In this document: positions 33,186 through 43,937 of the stretch, piece by piece
Layout: the number at the start of each line of letters is the position of its first letter
Numbering within the stretch: position 1 is the first letter of the stretch
DNA from: Gnetum montanum
Lineage: Eukaryota > Streptophyta > Gnetopsida > Gnetales > Gnetaceae
Assembly: GCA_015680685.1 (NCBI GenBank)
Contig: MNCI01004325.1
Coordinates: 18,073-82,072 of the forward strand
Direction: 5' to 3'
DNA length: 64,000 nucleotides
The notes under the pieces: model-generated
The model's database searches: none
What the model saw: only the letters and a program-made list of their open reading frames with translations
Told to the model about the DNA's origin: nothing
Made by a program: the position numbers and the translations under genes

Positions 33186-35812
33186 ATGGTCCCAAAGCAT
33201 GAACAACAAGAAGGTCCCTCTCAAGGTGCATCCAAGCAACCTAGGAAAGGTAGAGGATAGGTGTCTGCCAAACAACATATAGAGTAGGAGGTGCAATCCT
33301 TCAGTATCCATCAAGAGAATCCTGCTACTATACAATCAAGATAGGTAGAAGGTGGAGCTGTTGCAGTGCTTGAATAGGGACAACACCTCACGTTGTTCCT
33401 AAAGTGTGTTCAGGACATCCATAAAAGGTCCACATCAATTGCAATGATTGTGGAATTGAACTTAAGACCCTTCATGGAATTCACCCCTTAGGTCATCAGG
33501 GACCAGCTCAAAGGGTCCCCATTATGGCCTATCCTCTTTGAAAGTGGTGCTTAGCACTTAGGAGAAACATACCAATTTTGGCACAATAAAGAAGAAGCAA
33601 CCACAGCTGACATCAGTGGTGTGTCTGTTGATTTTTCCACCAAAGCCATTTTGGAAGTGTTAAACCTTCCAAATATAGGGCCAAAAGTTGCTCACCTGTC
33701 CACTCGCTCCGATGCTGATGTGGGTAAGGTTTGGTTGGACAGGGTATACGGTAAGGAGGATAAGATATATGGAGAATTGACATTGGAAGAGAGAATCTAC
33801 TTCAAGATTGGTACTTATCACATCTTCCCCACAAAAGGATTAAATAGGATTTCAACATATGTGGCAAGAGGAACTACGATATTGATGGAAAAGTTTAATG
33901 CTAACCTGCCTCATCTATATCTCATGGAGATATTAAGACTATTCGAAGAACACAAGGCAGGGAAGTTTGTGTTACCCTTCCCTTATCTCATCAAGAAGCT
34001 ATGCAAGTGTGCTAAAATTTTGGGGTACACTAATGATGTCCACAGAAGAGCCCAAAATGCTTCATTTTCTAAACTACTAAAGCCATCAGCTCCAAGGAAA
34101 AGTGCTGGTGAGACACTGGAGCCAGAGCCAGAGCCAGAGAAAGAGCAAGAACAAATGGTGGGGCTCATTGCAACTCAAACTGTAGGGCCTAGCCAACTCC
34201 AAAGCTCAAGGCCCAATCAACAACAAGAAGTGGGGCCCAACATAAGCTAGCAAGACCAATCACCACTACCACAGGATTATCGACCATCGATGAGCCATTT
34301 CAGGGCCATCACTGAGATGGTTAGTTGGGTGAGTCGTGATGATGCTAATCTCTTCTATGTCATTGATGATACCGTACATCCAACTATCTCTATAGATCAT
34401 GCATGGGGTGAGGTGTCCATTTAGATAGGGGGAGGGGAGACTAATTGGTCACAACAAATTTCATGGAATGTTGCATCCTTTCAAGTGCAACTTGAGACTA
34501 GTGAAGGGGCCACAGTGGTGGTCATGCAACACTAGGATGTAGTAGGAGCTGTAGAGGTGATCATAGACGACATCAAAGAATCTTTCAATGTCCCTGTTGT
34601 TCCATTGTTAGACTTCATAGGAACACGTGATGCTCAAACATTGGTCAGTCCCTCAATGACTCCTATAGAGCATGAGGATGTGCTTGATCGGTTGCTGCAA
34701 ATAGGACAAGTGATGACATCCTTGTTTGACATCCCATAAGATGTCATGGTAGCACAATCAGACCTCATCTCTACCAAGGAAAAGTTGGTCATGGCAAATA
34801 TTAGGGCCAAGCACATAGAAACAAAGTTAGCAAAACTCCAAGAGAGGCTTGCAACCCTGCAAGTTGCACAGTGAGACCCCTCTTAATTCGTTTTGGTAGA
34901 CCAGTTGGACACCTTCAGGACCAAGAAACTCAACAAATTATTGGTGGATAATAAGAGAGTGGTAGAGGAGAAAGAGAAGGCCGATTGGGATGCCTCCAAG
35001 TCACAAGTGCAAACCTACATGCATGCCAAGGCACTTAGAGCCTTACAAGAGGAGAATAAACAGCTTGTTATTAACAATCTTCAATTAACCACTATGGAGA
35101 AACAAAAGAATGTTCTTGAAGAAAATTTCAACAACTATGAGAACAATTGCTCAAGGTCAATCAAGATATGAATTGTTTGGCTAGAGAAAATCAAACCCTC
35201 TCAATGGAGGAGGTATGCACAATCTGTCAGAAGATAGCCATTGAAATAAGTGCATGGCAAAACGAGGCCAAGCGTCATGAAAAGTTAAAGGAGCATTTCT
35301 AAGACCAAGTGGGGATGTATAAGAAAATCATTGAGAAGGAGATCTATATGGCCAAGGCCCACATCAATGCTTTCAGTGCTCAACACACTGATTGGTGAGC
35401 CATATTAGATACATGCATTTTTCCACCAGGCAGAACTTAAAATCCAGGACTTGCAGATTCAAGATCTTACAGAGTACATGGAATTAACAAACCTGCAATA
35501 TGCTAATCTAGCCATGTTAATAGCACAGCACCTGAGGATAGAGCTCGAGGGACAGGTAGCTACCACCTACACCAAATATGAAGCAAAATTTGCAGAGCAT
35601 AAGAAAATGTTATGGAAGCTAGAAGTTGCAAATTCTAAACTAGAGGTGGTTAAAGCAAGCTATCAAGGACAAAAAGATGTCACAATGGACTTGGCTCGAT
35701 GGCTTACAAATTTTCAACAGTACATGGATAAAACTAGAGCCTATGAAGAGGAACGACGGTTGTTTGCAACCTTGTACACCAAAGCAAATAAGATGTTCTC
35801 GTAGCTACCGTG
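33186..35812 (+). pseudogene. Long extra ORF: plant-transposon-associated domain plus coiled coils
   Basis: From the ATG at 33186 essentially one frame runs to about 35812, broken by about ten stops and a local shift near 35170-35450; ancestral length about 870 codons. Residues near 33610-34010 (VSVDFSTKAILEVLNLPNI; LTLEERIYFKIGTYHIFPT; FPYLIKKLC) resemble the 'putative plant transposon protein' domain found in second ORFs of plant gypsy elements. A Pro/Glu/Gln-rich linker follows, then long heptad-like stretches (about 34750-35170 and 35451-35804, for example KALRALQEENKQL). Function is unknown. A decayed copy of the coiled-coil part lies at 21290-22780 in the older relative. Codons beyond 35812 end before the polypurine tract. 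Confidence 0.7.
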
Positions 35813-36160
35813 CCCATGGGAGGTGCCGATTCCATCAAACATTAGAGGATCAGCATGGACGACATAGGATCCCCAAACAAAAGAGGAAAAGCTCCAAGCA
35901 TTACTTCAACGTCATCAAATTCCAAAACCTGGAGCACAAGACAATGGGAAGCAACCCATGGAGGAGCCATTGCCACTTGGAACCACATGAGTTTCAAAAA
36001 AATTTGTAATTTTGTGATTTTTCATTTTTTGTGTCCTAATTTTTTTCTATTGAGTTCTCCACTACAGCATGAATAAATTCCCTATTAGTCAAGAATCCCA
36101 TGCCTATCCACTGTGTAATCAATGGGGCTTATTCTCATTTTGACTTGTGGATGAGTTTTC
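35813..36160 (+). other. 3' untranslated part of the element
   Basis: Short open frames with no domain, then T-rich sequence leading to the polypurine tract. Nothing else was recognised. Confidence 0.5.
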
Positions 36161-36163
36161 ATT

Positions 36164-36177
36164 CAGTCGTGGGGGTA
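36164..36177 (+). promoter_or_regulatory. Polypurine tract
   Basis: CAGTCGTGGGGGTA lies directly before the 3' LTR start TGATGAATT. Confidence 0.85.
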
Positions 36178-37024
36178 TGATGAATTGTGATTCATCAGGC
36201 TACGATATTGTGTACCCGATATCATGGAACACAATATCGGGTACACGATATTGTAGCCCAAATAATGATATCAAATACATAATATTGTGACTCTTGTGTG
36301 AGCCTATAAATACACATGTAGTTACAAGAGGGGTTAGTATTTTAAGTTTTGAAATAGTTAGTTTTTCAGTTAATAGATAGAAGTTAGTTCATTTCTTAGT
36401 TCCTCTCAACCCTTTCTCCCAGTACATGCCTGTAGTGTGATGATTGTAATTGTACGACATCCTTTATTCAAGTGTGATGTAACTGGACACGCACATGACC
36501 AAAATAAAGATCGAGATTACTACATCATTGCAACATTCACTTAGTTTAATTACTTAATTTTAATTGTTATTAAATGTAGAATGAGTACGACTTAATCACG
36601 AGCATCTACATGTGACTTCTTGGTATCCTAGTCGCGTACTTAGGCCATGCACTTGGTAATCCTAGTGGTAGTTGTGCACAAGGCCTAGGATGTGTATGGA
36701 TGCTCATCGCACTTAGGCTAGCTTAGATTCTCTTCCGCTATATTCTCTTAGCTTAACTCTCTCTCCCTTTTCCTCCTAGCCTAGCTAAAGTTATTTTCCA
36801 TCACCTCCAAGAGTAGTAGTAGTTTAGGAATACATCATACACCTCACTCTGGACTAAACCATATGTGACAAAGCAAATACTAGCCTAGGTGGAAAGACAA
36901 TGAACTGCGATCAGTGAATAACTATCTAGATACCACAACTAGCTTGTCTGCGAAGTTCGACCGAATCGTGTGTGAAACACTCGTATTTGTATGGTTGAGT
37001 ATAGGGGTACCTCACCACTCATCA
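36178..37024 (+). repeat. 3' LTR of the 28.2-37.0 kb element
   Basis: 847 bp, colinear with 28223-29086, from TGATGAATTGTGATTCATCA to CCACTCATCA, and followed by the target duplication ACATG. The two LTRs differ by many substitutions and small indels, including in the GATATC cluster. Confidence 0.92.
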
Positions 37025-37839
37025 ACATGTGAAAAAATCGTAATTCATGGAAGGATGATGTAAGTATTCTAGAAGTTAATATTAAGTTTGCAATCATTTT
37101 CTTCCCACTTTGAGTTAGCAAAGTCTAAGTGTATGGTTTAACTCATAGTGAGACATATGATATGTAATGTTGTTAGGTTCAAATTACTCCTAGTAGTAAA
37201 TATAATTAAAAGTGAACTCAATGTCTATGTCTAAGTGATATAGAAATGGAAATCTATTTTAACCTAGAGTGATGAGTATCTAGTCCTAGCTTACCGATCA
37301 CATCTTGGGCTCATGTAATTGTTATTGGGATTACCATGTGGATTCGCTATTGAGTGAACTAAGTGAAACCATTATTGGGTTACCAAATAGTCACACTTAA
37401 ATGCTCAAAAGTAGTCATACTCATTTCGCTTAACTAATGAGCATGAAAAGTAAAGTATTGAAAAATATAAAGTATTAAGCTAAAGTAAATAGTAAAATTA
37501 AGCTAAGTAATCAAAAGAACTAAGAGAATGCTACAATGATGAAAAATAGCCTCAATCTTTATTGTCGATTATGAACCATGCCCAAGTACAATTCAATTGA
37601 ATAAAGACATTGTACAATTGCTTAACAAAACACTGCGAGCATTTACTCTATTTCTAAGATTACAAAATAAAGCTGTAAGAGTCTAGCTAAAGGTTGAAAG
37701 AAATTTGTTGTTGCTTGCACATCCAAGTGTTAATATTTATAGTGCTACACAGCTCCTACAACATCACATCAACAATGACATACCATCAGCTACAATATCA
37801 TTGATACAATAGTGCACTTGAGAAAAAATGGACTTAGCA
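37025..37839 (-). repeat. Proximal part of the split 5' LTR (old gypsy)
   Basis: The minus strand starts TGCTAAGTCCATTTTTTCTC at 37839 and runs to 37025, colinear with 13778-15772 minus its insertion. With 28167-28222 it makes an LTR of about 866 bp. Confidence 0.85.
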
Positions 37840-39053
37840 CTTAAATATGATTAGTTTATTTCAAGAATCCAAAATATTTCCAAAAATGGCCAAAAAATCT
37901 ATATAAGTCCAAATTCTACAAAATTCTCACAAAATCAAGTTTATATCATGGGCTGATCCAAAATAATCATAAAATATTCAAGAATAAAGTTGAGGAAAGT
38001 TTTTACACAATTTAAAATTTTACCCAAAAGACATAACATGGCCTAAACACAATTAAAATATCAAGTTCCATATGTTATCAAGTCCAAAATGGCAAAAATT
38101 TAGTAGAATAATTAAAATAGTAAAAGAATAACAAAAAACTAGAAGGTGGAAAGAAGACATGCAAAATCCATAGCAAAATAAGGTAGCTACATAAAAATAA
38201 AATTAAAATAATCTTCTTTACTAGATTCATAAAAAATAAGAATCATATGAAAAGGAAATTAAAATAATCTTCCTTACCTGCTAAGATGCCTAAAATCAAC
38301 CTTCTACCTCACTTTGAACTAACACATCAAAAACCACTTATGATCTAAAACAAGATGCATTGAAGGTCACAATCTATTTATAGGCAAAAGAATCACATGC
38401 ACCATGACACCTGGGCTTGGTACATGGTTAAAAATGAAAGAAACATAATAAACTAGTCAACATTTAAAAAAACTTCTTGAGATAATTGGATTTCAACATT
38501 TAATCTTAAAATATTCAGAAGATTTATGATTGAGCTTAAATAGTAATGAAATAAAAGATAGAAAATTTTAACAAAATACACTAACAAGCATTTACTTATG
38601 TAGGAAACTAATAAAAACAATAACAATAATAGTAATAACAATAGTAATATAATCCTATGATTTAACTAAGAAAAGTATAGCTAATCTATTGAAATGCATA
38701 TGACAAAATTAAAGAATGAATCACATGTATTAAATTAAATAATTAAATTTATGCAAATTTCTAGGTTGTGAAATTTTCAATATTGTTTTAATCCTTAATC
38801 TGTTGCTAAATTTAATATATGTAAAATTTCTCTATGAATAATAAGTCCTACGCATTTTAATAATTTTTCATATAAATGATCTAAATTTACAACATTGCTA
38901 GATGCTAAGTTTTTAATACCCTATTTGACTTTCTCAAGAGTAAATTGGAGAGATGCTTACTGTACAATAGTAGTAGAGTATCATCTTCTTATGTAAATAA
39001 TTCATTGTAAAATAAGCAAATATCTTGAAAAGATAGATTAAAAGATGAAAAGG
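37840..39053. other. AT-rich spacer
   Basis: No coding region was recognised. On the minus strand a TATAAATAG word (38374-38382) is followed about 120 bases later by CAGGTAAGG (near 38275), a perfect donor-like sequence, but no exon could be read, so no gene is called. Before the insertion of the 39.05-50.59 kb element this stretch adjoined the caulimovirid remnant. Confidence 0.5.
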
Positions 39054-40433
39054 TGTTAAACCCCAAAAATTGGTTTAGTTTTTAATAAGTATTTTTATCA
39101 AAGGCATGCATTTTAATTAATTTCATATTGTTGATTAGTGTTAAATTAATATTTATTTTAGTTTATTGGTGAGTATTAGTATTAGTTATTAGTTTATTTT
39201 AATTAATATGATNTAAGCCCATTTGTGTGTCGGGGCACTGGTGGTAGCACTAGTGGCACCAGTAGCATTGGTGGTAGTAGGAGAGTGAGGGTTTCACTAT
39301 TGCTGGTGAACAAGGGTTTCACTATTGCAGGAAGGTGAATCAGGGCAAGCATGCAACATTGCCAGGGTAGGCAATAGTAGTGCAGCTATAGTAGCAAAAG
39401 GTGACGATGCACGTGTGAGGCAATGGTAGTAAACAGGATGCAATGACAGCGAGCGCAGCAACGATAGCAACAATGGTGTGGGCAAGGCAAATCACAGCAC
39501 ACAGCAGTGATAGCAATAGTGCACACAGTAGTGACAACAATAGAGAAGGTGATAATGATGATGGCAAGGCACGGGTGCAATGATGGTGATGATAGGCACT
39601 TACGATGGCAAGCATGCTAGCAAGGGTTTGATTGTTCCATTAGAATAGCGATAGCTATAGGACGTGGTAAGGACAATTGGCAGCAGCATGCTATTCCTTG
39701 CTGTTACATTTCACATGGGTCCAAGATGCCTTTTACGTTGTTTCCATTGGTTTTCATGACATTTGGAATGCCAAACTTGGCATTTCTGCTAATTTAGACA
39801 GATTAATGTTATCTAGATATTATTAAAATGTTTATTTTTAAACTTAATTGAAGTATAAATAAGAATTCAATTTGTGAACCTAATGGGCACCATTTATGCA
39901 ACCCAGTGGGCATCATTTGTGAATCCAACAGGCACCAAAGGTGTGCGCCAAAATTGATACCTGAGCAAAACCATGTCAAATTAAAGTGCAATTCCCCTTA
40001 AATAATTATTATGTGAGGATTTTTTGAACTTTGTGACAACTATATAGACCATTAGAGTCCATTGTTGGGCTATTGAGGTGTCTACACTGTAAAAATAACA
40101 AGGCACAATTATAAGATTAGGTGAAGTCTCCCTTGTAATTCTCATAATCTATAATTTTATTTATGACTTGAATTTGATTTAATCATTAATTTTCATTCTT
40201 AAACTTGTGATTAGAACTTAGGATGAAGATGCATGGTTTTACTTATGAGTGACATTCATAAGTGTGGAATGGACTCAATTCTGATCATTTATTATCTTGA
40301 TGATTTCTTTGACTTTTGGACCATTCCTCCATGGATACAACTTGCATGTCAAACACAAACAAAGTGACTTTTCTACAGTGAAAGAAAGATAAATTTTAAA
40401 GGTATCCATCATCAAATTTTGCCTAGCTTGTCA
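39054..40433 (+). repeat. 5' LTR of the LARD-like element
   Basis: 1380 bp. It contains a long low-complexity tract of GGTAGCA/GGCAGCAATGG-like purine-rich trinucleotides (about 39225-39640) and one undetermined base at 39213. It aligns with 49200-50593. Confidence 0.9.
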
Positions 40434-40436
40434 ATT

Positions 40437-40448
40437 TAGCATCGTTGC
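40437..40448 (+). promoter_or_regulatory. Primer-binding site, first part, interrupted
   Basis: TAGCATCGTTGC here, continued by CAAGGA at 47210-47215 after the nested element, resembles the tRNA-Asp site TGGCGCCGTTGCCGGGGA at 13 of 18 positions. The nested insertion cut the site and duplicated its GTTGC. Confidence 0.6.
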
Positions 40449-41177
40449 TGATGAGTGGCAACGTACCCCTACACTCAACCATACAAATACGAGCGTTTCA
40501 TGTGTGATCCAGTCGAACTCCAAGGTTAATCAATTGATGTCTTCCCAAACTTACTTGTATTGTCACGGTTGTATGGTTAAGTAAGCTTGAGGTATATGAT
40601 TTTTATATCTTTTATCTTTTTAATATCTTATGCTAATAGGGGAAGGTAAGAAGAACTAAGTGACTAACTTACAGTAACTATTTACTAACTAAGTTCTAAT
40701 TGTCCCTAACACCAGTATCCATTCCTACTTGCTGCACACATCTTGAACTAGTGCAACGCTGCTAGGATTACCAAACGCTAATTGTTACTGGGTTACCAAG
40801 TGCTGCACACATGCTCGAAGCGGTTGTACTAAGTGCACTTAACTAGGAGAGTCAAGGGTTGAGAGAGATTAATTAACTAGGAAAGCATTTAAACATTCAA
40901 CAATAATTAATTACTATTTAGCTTAGTCCATATGCTACAAGGTTTATCATAAAGTTCATCTTTATTGCCGTACAAAAATGTGTGCTCAGGTACAATTTGC
41001 TCAAATAAAGATCTGTTCACTTTAAGACTCCTACTGCGGGCACATGGAAATTATTCTAACTCTGGAATGCTAAAACTCCAAGAGGTTAGCTATGGGTCTA
41101 AGTCTTACTACCTAAAATAAGGGAAGCCATCTCTTATTTATAGAAAATGAGATGGGATGCGATATTGTGGCTCATCA
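40449..41177 (-). repeat. 3' LTR of the 40.4-47.2 kb element
   Basis: 729 bp. The minus strand starts TGATGAGCCACAATATCGC at 41177 and ends CCACTCATCA at 40449. It aligns with 46634-47204 and, more distantly, with 55196-56014. Confidence 0.88.
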
Positions 41178-41192
41178 TACCCCCATGACTGA
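41178..41192 (-). promoter_or_regulatory. Polypurine tract of the 40.4-47.2 kb element
   Basis: The minus strand reads TCAGTCATGGGGGTA directly before the LTR start. The same core recurs inside the element at 41725-41735, 43055-43065 and (four G) 44427-44437. Confidence 0.8.
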
Positions 41193-43220
41193 ATGAAAAC
41201 TCGTCCTCGAGTTCCTTACAAAATATTGAGAAGGTATGGGATTATTGACTTGAATGACACTAATGGTGAATGGGATGATGTGTGAACGGATCATCATTAT
41301 AATACATGGCAATATTAGTGTTCATGACCTCAAGAGTGAACACTATACACATTTGATATCTAGCCTTATTTGGCAGCTAAGAGAGAAGAGAGAGAAAACA
41401 AGAAGATGTGTTGCTACCGATGCCAAAATTGCACCTTCCATTGTCCATCCATAACCGTGCCATCAATCTTGTTCCTTGCATGACTATTCCAACACTGGTC
41501 CATCCTAAGTGTTTCCTCTAGCTCTAGTCCATTATTGTATGATTTCCATCTACACACACAACACAATTTCATATTAGCAAGGATAAATAAATCACAATGC
41601 AATTGATACGGTGTACGGTTTATTGGCTAAGTTGTGATATGGCTAATACAAATTTTGGAGATATAACACTAATGACTACCCAAGGTGTAGGGGTTAGGAG
41701 AAAATTGAAAAAATTGGACCAGGACCCCCATGACTAAGAGCGATCCTCTGGTAGCGATAGAATGGAAAAATAGAAGGAAAAAGAAAGATGGAGAAAAAGA
41801 AACAATGGCAATGCTGATAAAATGGATGTTAGAGGTGGAAATGAACAAAATAAATGTTAATTGCAGAAATGTTTAAGGGAAAGAAGTTAACTGATGCACC
41901 AAACAGGAATGCCAGTGGGTCCTCCCCAAAGCAGGATCATGCCCTTAATGCCCTGACAATCCCACATTCAAAGAGTCCGTAGGCTCTGGAAATGTCATTT
42001 GGAAGTAAGAGTTAAAGTGTTAACCACAAGAATTTACCAAAAAGAAAATAATGTATCAACCAAAATATAGACTACTGATACACCCGGTAATGAGGTGGAA
42101 AAATGGAGAAGAATGATGAGGAGAAGAGAATGGAATAGAGTCCTAAGAACAAGGTGGTGTATAGCCCCTTATGTATTAATGGTTAATGTGACTTAGTAGA
42201 TCTCATTCCAAATCCAGCCTCAAATAATCCACATTTAGTGACTTTGCATTAATACACTTGGTCAATCCATCCACTTGAAGTAGCAAGAATGCTTCTGCCA
42301 AAGAGTCACCACCATTCTAAAGAAATGAGAAAGGAAAGAGTAGGAAGCAAGAGAGGGCCTTAGTTAGAAGGAACATGTTTGTTTAGTTCCATAACCAGTG
42401 CTTGTAGCCCAGAGGATTATTTTTTCTAAGGAATGTGCTTTGAATTCTCACTATTTTTTTCTCTTCTCTTTTTTTTTTTTTTGCTTGAGAACCACACCAT
42501 GCAAAGACTTATTATTTTTATTAGCTTAGCTTCCCGATAATGGAGCAACGTCGAAATGGTAAGGAAAACCCAAGAAGAAAAAATCCAAGCACCCAAGAGA
42601 ATGGCTAGCACAAATGCATCAAATCCCCTTGAAGTCACATCCTTTTCAGACCTTGAGTCCTTCCTTAGTTTGAGAACTACTCAATCACCAATTCATTGAT
42701 AGTTCTATTATTAAGAAAGGGATTGTACAGTTCCAAGCCAAGAGAGATCATAGAAATTCATGGATGCATGGATGACGTGGACTCATTGCTTGTTATATCA
42801 AAAGAACCATACCTTAGTATCAGCATTATAACTCAAAGGTAAAAACTAAATATTAAAAATCAGTGGAATACAGTTCATACCACCATCAAGAGCACTTATT
42901 AGGTGACAAACCTAACAAAATAAATAAACACACAAAGAAATGAAAGAGTATAAATGATGTTGCAAAACAAAAATAAGAGAAGTTAAAGGAATTTGTAAAA
43001 TAAAAACTTAAAAATGAACTGAGGGCCTCAAATGATCAACAGAGGTGGCCATCTCCCCCATGACTGATTTGGAAGGGGGAGATCTAAAATAATGAGTGAG
43101 GTCATCCCTTCTCCGAGGTATTATGTGCATTGACCATTCTAGATTCATGGTAAGGTTTGGTTTGTTGCACATTAACTAGTAATCTCTTATCGAAGAACTT
43201 GTTTGAATTTTTTAGGAGTT
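41193..43220 (-). other. Unidentified 2-kb region after protease
   Basis: It is colinear with 59480-61330 in the sister element. A short frame near 42426-42640 (MTSRGFDAFVLAILLGAWIF) is also readable in the sister copy (KGVTSRGFDALVLAIL near 59880-59931) and looks like one membrane-spanning helix. No known domain was recognised. Two polypurine-like motifs lie here (41725, 43055). Confidence 0.6.
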
Positions 43221-43221
43221 T

Positions 43222-43900
43222 TCAACCTCTCCCAATTGATGTTTTTAGGTTAAGATTTGGAAGTTGGCGACGCTCTTGCTCCAGTGCATCTATGCTTTCG
43301 ACATGAGTGCAAGTTGTTCCATCAGTTAGTTCGATGCATGTTGGTGAGTTACTCTCTTGATCAGCTATCAACCACTGGGTGTCTTCTTGTTGTGTGGTTA
43401 CTACATACAAACACTTTTGTATGTCAATTTCTTGTGCATACCGGTTGCATGCAGGCAATGCTGAACATTCCTATACAAAATCACACCCTATATCACTGTA
43501 TGTGATGCATGGAACTCTCTTCTTCTTGATCTTCCCAAAAGTGTTTTCCTTAGATATTTCCAAGGAAAGATCACGGATTCCTAGGTGTGCATTTATGGCA
43601 CTTAACCATGCCCTTCCCATTATTATTGGAAAGTCCCTTTATCATTGTTTACTTGTATCACTAGGAAATCAGCTGGATACAACCACCCACACACAATGGT
43701 AACAATGTCCTCCAGCGGTCTCAAGGGGATAGTGATGGAATGGTCGACTAGCTCTAGTCGAATATTACTCTTCCTTAATAGAGGCAGGTTCTAGGATTTG
43801 TACATCTCTTGTGATATTAAGTTGACTTCGGAACCTGAGTCCAGAAGAGCTTTACTTGGTTTATTCCTAGTGACTTGGACATAGATTAAAGGACTTCCAG
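43222..43900 (-). pseudogene. Retropepsin-like protease remnant (40.4-47.2 kb element)
   Basis: The minus strand near 43800-43860 reads KALLDSGSEVNLI, an intact aspartic active-site loop. It continues through the strand region (FLVIQVN-like) to PIIMGRAWLSAI and a Glu/Asp-rich C-terminal tail (43222-43458). Stops and frame changes interrupt it. After this domain, where RT would be expected, only unidentified sequence follows. Confidence 0.75.
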
Positions 43901-43937
43901 GATCAGATAATTTCTTGGGAAGGTGGCCCACCTTAAT

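Larger units (their letters stand above)
28223..37024 (+). mobile_element. Gypsy-superfamily element with gag and a long extra ORF, no pol seen
   Basis: 8802 bp with two LTRs (28223-29086, 36178-37024), tRNA-Asp-type primer site, polypurine tract and an exact 5-bp target duplication ACATG (28218-28222, 37025-37029). It landed in the 5' LTR of an older minus-strand relative. It encodes gag (about 29225-30350) and a long second ORF (33186-about 35812), but no protease, RT, RNase H or integrase was recognised. It looks non-autonomous. Relatively few stops in gag suggest it is younger than its host element. Confidence 0.9.
13778..37839 (-). mobile_element. Old gypsy-superfamily LTR element carrying four later insertions
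   Basis: The 3' LTR is 13778-15772. The 5' LTR is split between 37839-37025 and 28222-28167. The flanking five bases are CATAA (13773-13777) and CTTAA (37840-37844), a one-mismatch target duplication expected of an old insertion. Internal order on the minus strand: primer site, gag, protease, a decayed coiled-coil ORF, polypurine tract. No RT, RNase H or integrase was recognised. Later insertions are a 1.1-kb block (about 14075-15183), a copia element (16002-21261), an LTR fragment (about 22780-23260) and a plus-strand relative (28223-37024). Confidence 0.85.

Noticed and set aside
38260-38390. Minus-strand promoter and first exon (TATAAATAG, then CAGGTAAGG)
   Set aside because: No coding exon or second splice site could be found, so a gene is not supported.
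39297-39615. Three overlapping minus-strand frames rich in Leu, His and Cys
   Set aside because: They come from the GGCAGCAATGG-like low-complexity tract inside an LTR; the same pattern occurs at 49629-49820.
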